This document shows, one piece after another, positions 53,215 to 62,460 of a stretch of 64,000 nt of DNA (position 1 is the stretch's first letter; every line of letters starts with the position of its first letter). The position numbers were made by a program, and so were the translations under genes. The notes under the pieces are model-generated. The model was not told the origin of the DNA. It did no database searches and worked only from the letters and a program-made list of their open reading frames with translations. The stretch is taken from positions 3,276,909-3,340,908 of the forward strand of contig NZ_JAFMZQ010000001.1 in assembly GCF_024436415.1 (NCBI RefSeq), read 5' to 3'. This DNA is from Pedobacter deserti (GTDB lineage: Bacteria > Bacteroidota > Bacteroidia > Sphingobacteriales > Sphingobacteriaceae).

Positions 53215-54123
53215 ATGACACATATTCCAACTTTCGACGTCATAATTATTGGAGGCAGTTATGCCGGGCTCGCTGCTGCAATGAGTTTAGGTCGGTCGCT
53301 CAGAAACGTTCTTGTGATAGACAGCGGACTGCCCTGCAACCGGCAAACGCCGCATTCCCATAATTTCCTGACTCAGGACGGCAAGACACCCAGGGAGATT
53401 TCCGAGACATCCCGGGCCCAGGTAGCGCAATATAGAACAGTTCAGTTTTATGATGGTCTTGCGACGGCGGGCATTAAAACAGAAAACGGATTCGAAATAA
53501 AGGCAAACTTAGGAGACACCTTTTACGGCAGAAAACTTATTCTTGCTACCGGCATAAAAGATCTGATGCCAGACATAAAGGGCTTCTCTGAATGTTGGGG
53601 AATTTCCGTCATCCACTGCCCCTATTGCCATGGTTATGAATTTCGTGACAAAAAGACGGCGATTATGGCGGATGCAGCGCGGGCAACGCATTTAGCGCCG
53701 CTGGTCAGCAATCTGACCAGAGACCTGAGCATTATCGGGCTGCAGGGTACAGCATTCGATGGGCCACAGCTCGATAAGTTCAAGGAGAATAACGTGCAGT
53801 TCATCGCAGCAACGGTCAAAGAAATCGAACATGAGGCTGGCTACCTTCACCATGTGGTCACGGAAGACGGCAGTAAGTATGCATTCGACGCAATTTATGC
53901 GGGCATCCCCTTTGTTCAGCAGTCGGAGATCCCGGCTTTCTTAGGCTGTGAGTTCACAGAGCAGGGACATATCAAGACAGACGCCTTTCAGAAAACTTCA
54001 GTACATGGGGTGTATGCCTGCGGCGACAACACCTCAGCCATGCGGTCGGTGGCCAATGCCGTAGCGGCGGGGTCGTTAACGGGCGCGATGGTCAACAGAG
54101 ACCTGGCAGAGGAACTCTTTTGA
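53215..54123 (+). CDS. Thioredoxin reductase-like FAD-dependent oxidoreductase
   Basis: The ATG at 53215 is preferred because the promoter covers the ATG at 53194. The 302-residue protein starts near the FAD fingerprint 'FDVIIIGGSYAGLAAAM'. An active-site-like CPYC (135-138, in HCPYCHGYEF) and the second FAD motif 'YACGDNTSAMRSVANAVAAG' follow. The NADPH-binding GxGxxG position reads MADAARATH, so the nucleotide site is altered. Related proteins act as small flavoprotein disulfide reductases or oxidases. It is monocistronic behind a palindromic operator, which suggests control by a redox- or ligand-sensing repressor not encoded nearby. Confidence 0.82.
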   Translation: MTHIPTFDVIIIGGSYAGLAAAMSLGRSLRNVLVIDSGLPCNRQTPHSHNFLTQDGKTPREISETSRAQVAQYRTVQFYDGLATAGIKTENGFEIKANLGDTFYGRKLILATGIKDLMPDIKGFSECWGISVIHCPYCHGYEFRDKKTAIMADAARATHLAPLVSNLTRDLSIIGLQGTAFDGPQLDKFKENNVQFIAATVKEIEHEAGYLHHVVTEDGSKYAFDAIYAGIPFVQQSEIPAFLGCEFTEQGHIKTDAFQKTSVHGVYACGDNTSAMRSVANAVAAGSLTGAMVNRDLAEELF

Positions 54124-54165
54124 AGCAGCGTAGCATAACACAGATTACTTTTTGTATATTGTGTG

Positions 54166-54879
54166 ATGATTTTCGCTCACTCACCTTTTGTCGCAGTGCT
54201 AGCTGCGACACTGCTTTCCGTGCAATTCGCGTTCAGCCAGGAAATACCGCTAACTCGCTTTGTAGTCATTGACGAACAAACGCTGAAGCCCATCCCCTTC
54301 GTTTCCATCAGTCTGCTACGGGCAAACTTGTACATCAACACTGAAGACGATGGCATATTTTCCATTCCGGGCGAACTTCCAAAGATAAAAGACACCCTCC
54401 GCGTTTCTGCGCAAAACTATGCTACACTGCTTATACCCCTGGGCAAGCTCAGCGCACAAAACAGCATACGTTTAAAACCAGTACCTTATAAGCCAAATAA
54501 AGCAAAGCGGACATTAGCGAAAGACTCGGTTTTAAACGATTTCAGTCGCCGCGACATCACCCATTACGCCGACATACAGAAAACACCTGCAGATGCAGAC
54601 CATCTTCAGCTTGCACAGCAGTTCGACCTTCCATTTGCTGGGGCTCTGCTTCAGGAAGTCACCATCCACCGCCTTGCATTCACCTTTCATCACAACGGCG
54701 GTATCGAATCTACGCGCTTTCACCTGCGCGTATACAGACTCGACAAGAACACTGGAGGACCGGGAAAAGATCTTTGCGGCCGGATTATTGAGATAAAGAA
54801 CCGGGAATCAAAACGTATTCGCGTAAATCTCCAGGACGATAACATTGCTATTCCCGACAGCACTTTTCGGCCACCATAG
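54166..54879 (+). CDS. Carboxypeptidase-regulatory-like surface protein, C-terminally shortened
   Basis: The ATG at 54166 begins a signal peptide (MIFAHSPFVAVLAATLLSVQFAFSQ). Residues about 28-105 form a CarboxypepD_reg-like beta-sandwich (VVIDEQTLKPIPFVSISLL, NTEDDGIFSIPGE). The rest resembles a family that in memory continues past this point (YRLDKNTGGPGKDL, RVNLQDDNIAIPDSTF) into a conserved 'FFVAIEWL'-type segment. Here the frame ends with RPP, and no continuation is seen downstream before the convergent AraC gene five bases later. It may be a truncated remnant or a short variant. Function is unknown. Confidence 0.65.
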   Translation: MIFAHSPFVAVLAATLLSVQFAFSQEIPLTRFVVIDEQTLKPIPFVSISLLRANLYINTEDDGIFSIPGELPKIKDTLRVSAQNYATLLIPLGKLSAQNSIRLKPVPYKPNKAKRTLAKDSVLNDFSRRDITHYADIQKTPADADHLQLAQQFDLPFAGALLQEVTIHRLAFTFHHNGGIESTRFHLRVYRLDKNTGGPGKDLCGRIIEIKNRESKRIRVNLQDDNIAIPDSTFRPP

Positions 54880-54883
54880 AATA

Positions 54884-55735
54884 TTAACTATGATTATACT
54901 TAGTCCTGAAACCTGTAGGCGACTCGCCGGTCTTCACCAAAAACAGACGGCTAAAATACGCCGGATCGTCGTAGCCCAGATCGTAAGCAATCTCTTTTGC
55001 AGTCATCCCAGTGTGAACCAATAAACGCTTAGCCTCCAGCACGATCCTGTTTTTGATGACCTCGTTGGGCTGTGGAAGATTAAGCCGTTTAAATTTATGC
55101 GTAATTGTCTTGGGCGACATATACAGCAGGTCAGCATAATCGGCTACCGTATGTTTCTGTTTATAGTTCGCGTCAACGAGCAGGGTGAATTTCCTGAAAA
55201 ACTCCAGGTCGGCATGCTGCTCCGTCACCACCCTGTCCAGATGCTGTATTTTCCATAGCCGTGTAGCCTTAATCAGCAACTGCTTCAGATAGGTACGAAG
55301 CATTTCCTCCATCGAAGAGTCGTTGTTCAAGAACTCGTCCTCCAGTTCAGAAAACAGGTAATCGATAAATGCAGCCTCCCTGCTTTCCAGCACAACCACA
55401 GGCATATTATGAATATTGTTAAATAACAGCCCATCACAAGAAACCTCCGCATCATTGATCTGAATACAATAAAAATCACGATTATAATATACGAAATGTC
55501 CAGGCCGGTCTCCCAAACGTTCTAACTCGATATGCTGGTTGGGGGCCACAAACAGAAGCGTAGGCTTAGACGTGTTATACACCGCAAAATCTACCTTTAT
55601 GGTATAGCCTTCCGGCAGATATAAAACCTTGATATATGATTTATAGGCATCAATGCCGGCTGCCTCAACCTGATCAAAATGAAGCAGCCCGAATGTCTTC
55701 AGGCTGCTTTCAAACAGATAATTATCTTTCCTCAT
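54884..55735 (-). CDS. AraC family transcriptional regulator
   Basis: The 283-residue protein has an N-terminal cupin-like sensing domain (about 30-140) and a C-terminal double helix-turn-helix (about 185-280: TVADYADLLYMSPKTITHKFKRL and TAKEIAYDLGYDDPAYFSRLFLVKTGESPTGFR). It probably regulates the adjacent genes, the alpha/beta hydrolase 35 bases upstream on the same strand and perhaps the divergent FMN reductase. The inducer is unknown. It converges with the shortened surface protein gene. Confidence 0.9.
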   Translation of the reverse strand: MRKDNYLFESSLKTFGLLHFDQVEAAGIDAYKSYIKVLYLPEGYTIKVDFAVYNTSKPTLLFVAPNQHIELERLGDRPGHFVYYNRDFYCIQINDAEVSCDGLLFNNIHNMPVVVLESREAAFIDYLFSELEDEFLNNDSSMEEMLRTYLKQLLIKATRLWKIQHLDRVVTEQHADLEFFRKFTLLVDANYKQKHTVADYADLLYMSPKTITHKFKRLNLPQPNEVIKNRIVLEAKRLLVHTGMTAKEIAYDLGYDDPAYFSRLFLVKTGESPTGFRTKYNHS

Positions 55736-55770
55736 TTAGCAAAATTTCTCTAAAATAGGCAAACGGGGTG

Positions 55771-56697
55771 TTATTGCCTTGCAAACTTTTCCAACTCTGC
55801 ATTAAACTTGTCTGCTTCTTCAAAGAATAAGGCATGTCCGCTATTTTCAAACCTTACCAGGCGAGCATTTGCAATTCCCTTTTTGAGCGCTTCACCGGCC
55901 GATAAACTAACCAGTTTGTCGTGCACCGCACTAAAAATGACGGTCGGTATTTTGATCTTTGAAAGCTCCGGACGTAAATCCAGGTTAAGTAATGACCTGA
56001 TAGATTCAGTTGTCGCATACGGCGAGGCCTCCAGATTCATATTCTCCAGCCACTTCACAATGTTCTGAGAAATAGCACCTTCCCTGGCCGGAAAATCTTT
56101 TCCAAATCCGGCAATTAAATCCTGCCTGTTCTTCATCGTTTCATTAATAAGATTTATCGCATCGGCTTCGGGCACACCATAAGGAGCACCCTCGCGTTGT
56201 TTCCATGTCGGAGCCGCGGCTGCGAATAAGGCCAGTTTTCCTACATGAGCCGAGTTATACTTTGTTACATAGTGAATCACCACTGCTCCGCCCATCGAGA
56301 AACCGCCAAGTACCGCATCTTCAATTTTCAACTTTTCCAAGACAACTTTGATATCATCCGAGAATACATCAAAATCATAGCGTCCGTATGGCTTGTCCGA
56401 CTTACCAAACCCGCGAAGAGAGATTCCTATGACCCTGAAACCCTTTCGGACCAGATATTGGTACTGATACTCGTACATGGCGTTGCTCAGCGGCCATCCA
56501 TGAATCAGAACAACAGGTTTACCTTCACCCAGGTCGGTAACATGTAACCTAACATTTTTTTCCACCTCAACATACTCCTCCCTGCCAAGCGAAGCAGGTA
56601 CTCTTTTCCCTTGAGCGTGTACTGAATCTTTTACACCGAAAGCGATAACCGCTGCTAAAATTAACTTGCTGATTGTTTTTGATACTGAATTTTTCAT
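55771..56697 (-). CDS. Secreted alpha/beta hydrolase (chloroperoxidase-like)
   Basis: The 308-residue protein has a signal peptide (MKNSVSKTISKLILAAVIAFGVKDSVHAQ) and an alpha/beta hydrolase domain: oxyanion HG in LIHGWPLSNAMYEYQ, nucleophile Ser134 in GGFSMGGAVV, an acid in the VHDKLVSLSA region, and His in FENSGHALFFEE. The pattern resembles non-heme haloperoxidase/esterase-type hydrolases. The substrate is unknown. It is upstream of the AraC gene on the same strand and divergent from the FMN reductase gene, sharing a 160-base promoter region. Confidence 0.88.
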   Translation of the reverse strand: MKNSVSKTISKLILAAVIAFGVKDSVHAQGKRVPASLGREEYVEVEKNVRLHVTDLGEGKPVVLIHGWPLSNAMYEYQYQYLVRKGFRVIGISLRGFGKSDKPYGRYDFDVFSDDIKVVLEKLKIEDAVLGGFSMGGAVVIHYVTKYNSAHVGKLALFAAAAPTWKQREGAPYGVPEADAINLINETMKNRQDLIAGFGKDFPAREGAISQNIVKWLENMNLEASPYATTESIRSLLNLDLRPELSKIKIPTVIFSAVHDKLVSLSAGEALKKGIANARLVRFENSGHALFFEEADKFNAELEKFARQ

Positions 56698-56857
56698 GTC
56701 GTTTATTTTTTTTAGTGTTTATGATTAATTGAACAGTACAAAGTTGCACAAACACATACAGCGGGGGAATGGACATATTGCCATGAGCATTGTACATTTT
56801 TCCCCTTCAACAAAAACAATCCCCGGATATGTACCTTTATCTTAAAAAAGACAGAAA

Positions 56858-57418
56858 ATGAATGTAAAGATCATCACCTCTACAACCCGGCCGGAGCGCA
56901 AAGGAATCGCCATTGCCGAGTGGATATACAACCTTGCTGCCTCACAGGAAAACATAGATGCCGAACTGCTTGATCTTGCTGCAATCAATCTTCCATTGAT
57001 GGACGAGCCGCAACATCCGCGGTTACAACAATATCAGCATCAGCATACGAAAGACTGGAGTGCTAAGATCAGTGAGGCCGACGCCTTCATTATTGTTCTG
57101 GCAGAATATAATTACGGGTTTCCGGCGCCAATTAAAAATGCCCTCGATTACCTTTTCAATGAATGGGCCTATAAACCAGTAGGAATAGTGAGTTATGGCG
57201 GCGTTTCCGGTGGCTTACGCTCCACGCAAATGCTTAAGCAGGTACTCACCACGCTGCATATGATGCCCCTTAACCAGGGAGTTACCCTACCGATGTTCAG
57301 TAAGTTTATCGGTGAAGACGGAAAGTTTGCGGCCGACGAAAGTCATGGTAAAGCCGCAGGAGCCATGTTTAAAGAGTTAGCGAAGTGGGCAGAAGCGATG
57401 AAAACGCTCCAGGCCTAA
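56858..57418 (+). CDS. NADPH-dependent FMN reductase
   Basis: The 186-residue flavodoxin-like protein has the N-terminal strand KIITSTTRPERKG, the phosphate loop, and the YNYGFPAPIKNALDYLFNEW motif near residue 85 that is typical of the NADPH-dependent FMN/quinone/azo-reductase family (ChrR/YieF-like). SYGGVSGGLRS follows near residue 110. It reduces FMN or quinones with two electrons, which limits semiquinone stress. It is divergent from the alpha/beta hydrolase gene and convergent with the xylanase gene, with a probable -7 element TACCTTTA about 25 bases upstream. Confidence 0.9.
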   Translation: MNVKIITSTTRPERKGIAIAEWIYNLAASQENIDAELLDLAAINLPLMDEPQHPRLQQYQHQHTKDWSAKISEADAFIIVLAEYNYGFPAPIKNALDYLFNEWAYKPVGIVSYGGVSGGLRSTQMLKQVLTTLHMMPLNQGVTLPMFSKFIGEDGKFAADESHGKAAGAMFKELAKWAEAMKTLQA

Positions 57419-57427
57419 TTGTATGCC

Positions 57428-58498
57428 TTAAAACCTGACCACGTTCCAGTAAGCGCCCTTAGGCTGCAGGTCCTTGTCAAATAAAAGCGGGTAGTTCTTA
57501 CGGCCGCGTACCGGGAAGTTGTCGAGCCAGCTGTGGCGGTCCGACAAATTCCAGAAGGTAACGCCCGTAAGTACACCACGGTATTGCCGGAACACCCGGA
57601 AAAACGTACCGTATTGCTCTTCCTGCTTCTTCTGCAGCTCTCGTGTGAATCCGGAACTAGCGGCCCCTTCGGTTTTCCTGCCGCCATCGGGATAGACAGA
57701 TACGTCCAGTTCGGTAATTTGCACTTTAAGGCCCAATGCCGAATACTGGTCCAGAGCTGCTTTTATGGTTTCTTCTGAAGGGCCGGCTACAGACCAGTGT
57801 CCCTGCAGACCTACAGCGTGGATAGGAACCTTGGCATCTATCAGCTTTTTTAACAGTTTATAAATACGCTGACGCTTTTCCGGGTGTTCAGCATTATAGT
57901 CGTTATAAAACAACACCGCGGCCGGATCGGCCTCATGTGCATACTGAAACGCTTTAAAAATAAAGTCCTCACCGCATATCTGGTACCACACCGAGTTTCG
58001 TAAGAACTCATTGGGATTATCTGAAATTGCTTCATTCACCACATCCCAGGCATATATCTTGCCTTTGTAGCGTTTCACCACAGTATAAATATGTGCCTTC
58101 AGGCGTTCAAGCAGAACTTCCTTACCTACCCGCTCACCCTTATCATCGCGGAACATCCAATCTGGTGCCTGGGAATGCCAGCAAAGGGTATGCCCTCTCA
58201 CCTTCAACCCATTTGCAGCAGCGAAATCAACGATCGCATCTGCACCACGCCAGTCGTAACGGTTTTCCTCCGGATGAATCGGTTCCATTTTCATCGCATT
58301 CTCGGCAGTTACGCTGTTAAACTCCTTCAAAATCAGCTTCCTTTCGTCCGGATTCTGCAGCTGACGGGGCGTTACTGCTACTCCTATCGGAAAGTAAGCC
58401 TTGTAGTAATCCTTAAGTCCCTTACCATCCGTACCGCTCTGGGCTGGCAGGCGACGAGCGCCCGCGACAAAAATCAATAGTAATAGAACACTTCTCAT
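57428..58498 (-). CDS. Endo-1,4-beta-xylanase, GH10
   Basis: This 356-residue secreted glycoside hydrolase has a signal peptide (MRSVLLLLIFVAGARRLPAQ) and a GH10 TIM barrel. The acid/base Glu156 is in WDVVNEAI, the nucleophile Glu263 in ITELDVS. Also visible are 'NSVTAENAMKMEPI' (substrate-contacting), RGHTLCWHSQ and WNLSDRHSWLDN. It cuts internal beta-1,4 bonds in xylan. The size fits a single catalytic domain without a carbohydrate-binding module. No SusCD pair or other xylan-degrading gene is nearby, so it is a solitary enzyme. It converges with the FMN reductase gene and is divergent from the TonB receptor gene. Confidence 0.93.
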   Translation of the reverse strand: MRSVLLLLIFVAGARRLPAQSGTDGKGLKDYYKAYFPIGVAVTPRQLQNPDERKLILKEFNSVTAENAMKMEPIHPEENRYDWRGADAIVDFAAANGLKVRGHTLCWHSQAPDWMFRDDKGERVGKEVLLERLKAHIYTVVKRYKGKIYAWDVVNEAISDNPNEFLRNSVWYQICGEDFIFKAFQYAHEADPAAVLFYNDYNAEHPEKRQRIYKLLKKLIDAKVPIHAVGLQGHWSVAGPSEETIKAALDQYSALGLKVQITELDVSVYPDGGRKTEGAASSGFTRELQKKQEEQYGTFFRVFRQYRGVLTGVTFWNLSDRHSWLDNFPVRGRKNYPLLFDKDLQPKGAYWNVVRF

Positions 58499-58579
58499 AC
58501 ACTGGATTTATATAGCTCAAGATACACATTTTATCCTCCTATCAAACGCAAGCCGTGGGCAGATAACCGTTCATTTAAT

Positions 58580-58609
58580 TTGTAATGAATCCAAATAAAA
58601 ATATATTTG
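58580..58609 (+). promoter_or_regulatory. Bacteroidota-type promoter of the TonB-dependent receptor
   Basis: TTG (58580-58582) and TATATTTG (58602-58609), 19 bases apart, fully match the phylum consensus. The leader before the ATG at 58632 would be only about 16 bases. No Fur-type palindrome was clearly recognised in the short region. Confidence 0.65.
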
Positions 58610-58631
58610 CACCAATTCAAAACAAACCAAT

Positions 58632-61016
58632 ATGCCGAATTCATATTTACTTATACCATCCGGGCCAGCGGCTAAACTTCTGTCCGGCTTTTTTCTAAGC
58701 ATACTGTTCCTTTTCCTGTTCACCGCCGCGTCTGCGCAAAACAGCGAAACCTCAGGCGCTACCATCACCGGAACAGTTTCCGACATCAATGGCCAGCCTC
58801 TCCAATATGCTACTGCAGCCATTAAGGGAGGCAAGAGCAGTCAGACAAACGCTGAGGGTAAATTCCGTATTACCGGTTTACGTCCGGGCATTTATCAGCT
58901 CACCGTTAGCCGTGTAGGCCAGCAGTCAGAGACGAGAAACATCAACCTGGAAGCCGGACAGGCACAGGACCTGACTTTCGTACTTCAGCCCGGCACCGAC
59001 CTCTCAGAAGTAATTGTCACTGCAGGCAGAAAGCCCGAGAGCCTCAAAGACGTACCATCTTCGGTGAGCATCCTTACCGAACGCGAAGTAAAGGAACAGT
59101 TGAACGTTAATCCGTCGGTAGCGGCCATTTTGGGGAATACCATACCGGGATTAGGGACATCGAATAATAAAGCTACTAACGCCGGACAGACCCTCAGGGG
59201 GCGACAAGTACTTGTGCTCATCGACGGCATACCACAGTCTACACCGCTCATGAACGGAAGCCGTGACATCCGTACGCTTGATCCTGCGGTCATTGAACGT
59301 GTGGAAGTCATAAAAGGCGCTACCTCCATTTACGGCAATGGCTCTGCAGGGGGAATCATCAACTTTATCACGAAGAAAGCGGTGGCCGACAAAGCGTTCA
59401 GCGGCACCACGAGCGTCGGATTAAACAGCAATGTTGCTCATCCCGCAAATACCCTTGGTTATCGCTTATCTCAGGGCTTTTCCGGAACGGTCGACAAGCT
59501 CTCCTATGTGGTAAACGGCACCTATAATTACACCGGTGTGTTACGTGACGCGAAGGGCAATGTAAACGCACAGCCCGACGGACTGGGCGAAAACTCTCTG
59601 TATAATGCATTTGCCAAACTATCTTACAAACCAAACGCAAACAGCGCAGTTACTGCCTCCTACAACCTCTTTCGTAGCGTGCAGGATGCAGACTATATCA
59701 ATGTGACAGGAAAATATGGGCAGACGCCTTCAGTTGGCCAGAAAGGCGATGATCCGGGCGAACCTGCCGGAACGCCCTATAACCACAACGCCCTCATCTC
59801 CTACCAAAATACTGCCCTGCCTTTAGCAAGTTCGCTTGATCTGTCTGCCTATTACAACAGCTTCGTATCCATGAACCGCTATGTAGAGCAAGGCACCGCA
59901 TGGTACGGACCAGGACAAACGAAAATACAATCATTCAAAAAGGGTGTCAGGCTTACGCTCAATACGCCCTGGGCAATGGGCGGTCTGGGCCGGGGTGAGT
60001 TAACTTACGGATTAGACCTGCTAAATGACCGTACCAACCAGGTTCTTACCGACGGACGGGTGTACATTCCAGATATGAATATGCTCAACCTTGCGCCCTA
60101 TGCACAATTCAACATTGATCTGCTCGACCAGTTTGTATTGAAAGCAGGTGTCCGCCACGAGAATGCGCGTGTCAAGGTGAAAGACTTCAACACCATTGCA
60201 ACCGGCGCTAACGGTGCAGGCAGCATCGCCGTGAGCGGCGGAAAGATTCCATATAACGCCACCACTTTTAATGCTGGCCTGAGGTACAACAGGTACGAGA
60301 TATTCAATCCCTTCATCAGCTTCTCACAGGGCTTCGCCATCAACGAACTAGGTCGCATCCTGCGGCGGGCGACAAGCAATACACTCGAGTCAATTGCAAC
60401 CGACCCCATCATCACCAACAATTACGAGGCAGGCTTCAGTTCAAGGCTGGGCATGGTCAACCTCACCGCATCATACTATGTGAGCACATCCAAACTGGGC
60501 GCCAACCTGGTCGACGTGGGTGGTTTCCTTGTGGCGCAACGCGAACCGGAAAGGATACACGGTTATGAAATCGCCGCCGATGTGAACCTGAGTGAGCAGT
60601 GGGCCCTCGGAGGAAGTTACTCCTACGTAGAAGGCAAAGCCGAACAGGCCAATGGCAATAAAGTATATATGAACGGGCTGCGTATCGCGCCACCCAAAGC
60701 GACAGCTTATCTTGGCTACCGTCCGCTAAGCGCATTGGATATGAAGCTATATTGGGTATACACCGAAGGCCGCGACAGATTTGATGTGCGGGCCAACAAC
60801 CTCTACGCCAACAGCGAAGGACCTGTAGAACCGGTAAGCCTGTTTAACCTTACTGCAGCCTACCGGATCAACACGCAATGGTCGGCCGGACTAGGTGTAG
60901 AAAACCTGCTCAACAACGCCTACTATCCCGTAGTAAGTCAGTACAGGGCTATAGACGCGGAGTACGTGCGCGGCAATGGAGCCACCATGAGTCTCAACGT
61001 ATCGTACAACTTCTAA
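58632..61016 (+). CDS. TonB-dependent receptor with carboxypeptidase-regulatory N-domain
   Basis: The 794-residue outer-membrane receptor has a signal peptide (LSGFFLSILFLFLFTAASAQ near residues 16-35), a CarboxypepD_reg-like domain (about 45-125: ITGTVSDINGQPLQYATAAI, EGKFRITGLRPGIYQLTV), a plug domain (about 140-245: VTAGRKPESLKDVPSSVS, VIKGATSIYGNGSAGGIIN) and a 22-strand-type barrel ending in an aromatic residue (LNVSYNF). The plug and barrel resemble siderophore (FhuE/FecA-like) receptors rather than SusC. The PepSY membrane gene begins four bases after its stop, so the two probably import and reduce a metal chelate. Confidence 0.9.
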   Translation: MPNSYLLIPSGPAAKLLSGFFLSILFLFLFTAASAQNSETSGATITGTVSDINGQPLQYATAAIKGGKSSQTNAEGKFRITGLRPGIYQLTVSRVGQQSETRNINLEAGQAQDLTFVLQPGTDLSEVIVTAGRKPESLKDVPSSVSILTEREVKEQLNVNPSVAAILGNTIPGLGTSNNKATNAGQTLRGRQVLVLIDGIPQSTPLMNGSRDIRTLDPAVIERVEVIKGATSIYGNGSAGGIINFITKKAVADKAFSGTTSVGLNSNVAHPANTLGYRLSQGFSGTVDKLSYVVNGTYNYTGVLRDAKGNVNAQPDGLGENSLYNAFAKLSYKPNANSAVTASYNLFRSVQDADYINVTGKYGQTPSVGQKGDDPGEPAGTPYNHNALISYQNTALPLASSLDLSAYYNSFVSMNRYVEQGTAWYGPGQTKIQSFKKGVRLTLNTPWAMGGLGRGELTYGLDLLNDRTNQVLTDGRVYIPDMNMLNLAPYAQFNIDLLDQFVLKAGVRHENARVKVKDFNTIATGANGAGSIAVSGGKIPYNATTFNAGLRYNRYEIFNPFISFSQGFAINELGRILRRATSNTLESIATDPIITNNYEAGFSSRLGMVNLTASYYVSTSKLGANLVDVGGFLVAQREPERIHGYEIAADVNLSEQWALGGSYSYVEGKAEQANGNKVYMNGLRIAPPKATAYLGYRPLSALDMKLYWVYTEGRDRFDVRANNLYANSEGPVEPVSLFNLTAAYRINTQWSAGLGVENLLNNAYYPVVSQYRAIDAEYVRGNGATMSLNVSYNF

Positions 61017-61019
61017 CAG

Positions 61020-62189
61020 GTGTTCAGGAAGGTTTTCTTCTGGTTACATAAATGGTTGGGGCTGATTACCGGGATCGTCGTCCTGATCGTCAGCCTCACC
61101 GGCTGTATTAACGTTTTTGCCGACGAGCTGAAAACGTTTTTTTATCGCGACAGGCTGTATGTTACAGATACCGGTGGGGGCACATTTCGTGATTTCAGTG
61201 AACTGAGGCAAACCGCACAGCAAGCGCTGGGAGCTGATATCAAGGTCACGCGCGCTGAAATCTACCCTGACGGCCGGCGCAACTGGATCTTCCGGGCTAC
61301 GCTTACCGACAAAGACGGCATCGGCTACTGGAACTATAACAAATATTACTACCGGGTGTACGTAAATCCGTACACCGGAAAAGTAGTCTACATAGAAAAT
61401 ACGCTGAACGAGTTCTTCCAGATCATCCTCAGCCTGCACCGCAATCTGCTCCTTGGCGATACTGTCGGGGGCATAATAACCGGAGGCTCATCCCTCTGCT
61501 TTTTCCTACTGCTGCTAAGCGGCCTCGTCCTCTGGTTCCCGCGAAAATGGAAGAAAAAAGCTTTTAAGCGCGGATTCGCACTAAAAATGCGCGTCGGTAT
61601 TAAGCGATTGATTTACGATATCCATAATGTCTTCGGGTTCTACATTATCATACCCGGAATCATCATCTCCGTAACAGGTATGGTATTCGCTTTTGAATGG
61701 GCCGATAAATCGGTGCAATATGTAGCTAACGGCGGCACGCCTTACCAGAAGATTAAAATTCCTCTGTCGAGCCCAAACCCGGATTATCACCGCGGAGCGG
61801 CCGACTCAGTACTAAAAAAACTCTTACACGATCATCAAGATGCCGACATATTTTCCGTACGCTTTCGCGACAAGGAAACTGATCCGCTTGATGTACAAGT
61901 ACGTCTGGCCAAAAACCGGACCCACCTGTTCATGTGGTATTACTTCGATCGCAACACGGGTGAGCTATTACTAAGGTATGGTGATCAGGACATCAGGGGC
62001 GGACAAAAACTCCGTACCATGAATTACGATCTGCATACCGGCGCTTACAGCGGCATACCCACCAAGCTCTTCTATTTCTTCGTGTCGCTCATTTGCGCAG
62101 GATTACCCATCACCGGATTCATCATGTGGTACAACCATAAAGGCAAACCAGCCAAAAGAACAAAAAGCCCAGCAGGACGGTATGTCTGA
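61020..62189 (+). CDS. PepSY-associated TM helix domain protein
   Basis: The start is GTG at 61020 (three bases after the receptor stop codon), giving 389 residues. The N-terminus 'VFFWLHKWLGLITGIVVLIVSLTGCINVFADEL' and the later helices 'LCFFLLLLSGLVLWFPRKWKKKAFKRG', 'FGFYIIIPGIIISVTGMVFAFEWADK' and 'LFYFFVSLICAGLPITGFIMWYNHKGK' are typical of PepSY_TM proteins found beside TonB siderophore receptors. They are thought to reduce iron at the inner membrane, although biochemical proof is limited. The coupling supports a role with the receptor. Confidence 0.87.
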   Translation: MFRKVFFWLHKWLGLITGIVVLIVSLTGCINVFADELKTFFYRDRLYVTDTGGGTFRDFSELRQTAQQALGADIKVTRAEIYPDGRRNWIFRATLTDKDGIGYWNYNKYYYRVYVNPYTGKVVYIENTLNEFFQIILSLHRNLLLGDTVGGIITGGSSLCFFLLLLSGLVLWFPRKWKKKAFKRGFALKMRVGIKRLIYDIHNVFGFYIIIPGIIISVTGMVFAFEWADKSVQYVANGGTPYQKIKIPLSSPNPDYHRGAADSVLKKLLHDHQDADIFSVRFRDKETDPLDVQVRLAKNRTHLFMWYYFDRNTGELLLRYGDQDIRGGQKLRTMNYDLHTGAYSGIPTKLFYFFVSLICAGLPITGFIMWYNHKGKPAKRTKSPAGRYV

Positions 62190-62190
62190 C

Positions 62191-62213
62191 AAAAAAGCCC
62201 CTTATAAGGGGCT
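62191..62213 (-). terminator. Terminator of the DUF3606-like gene
   Basis: A near-perfect palindrome (AGCCCCTTATAAGGGGCT, 62196-62213) is followed on the minus strand by six T. It lies just beyond the stop of the small minus-strand gene and may also end the plus-strand PepSY transcript. Confidence 0.7.
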
Positions 62214-62227
62214 CTTAATTCTGTCTT

Positions 62228-62386
62228 CTACTTTACTTTCTTTTCGATATCCTTACGCTGGTTAGAGCCGCCTTTCTTTGCGTCCTTAATATCCGACTGC
62301 TTAACGCCCATCTTTCCAGCCTCATATTTAATCTCGTGTTCCTGATTCGATACCGAATTCCTTTCCACTTTTGTTCCTCTTGCCAT
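62228..62386 (-). CDS. DUF3606-like small protein (52 aa)
   Basis: A 52-codon frame begins at ATG 62386 and stops with TAG at 62228. The product is basic and helical, with 'EHEIKYEAGKMGVKQSDIKDAKK' matching the DUF3606 pattern (two helices with a conserved glycine), and 'KKVK' at the end. Function is unknown. Its own terminator and its position in the gap between the PepSY gene and the hydrolase gene support a real gene, which is below usual ORF length cut-offs. Confidence 0.72.
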   Translation of the reverse strand: MARGTKVERNSVSNQEHEIKYEAGKMGVKQSDIKDAKKGGSNQRKDIEKKVK

Positions 62387-62460
62387 GATATTTAAAGTTT
62401 AGGTGAATGTTAAACCAATAACAATCAAAAGGCGATATGGTTTAGAACCGCGACTTATGG

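Noticed and set aside
57428..61016. Polysaccharide utilisation locus around the xylanase
   Set aside because: No SusD-like gene is present, the TonB receptor resembles siderophore receptors, and it is divergent from the xylanase gene.
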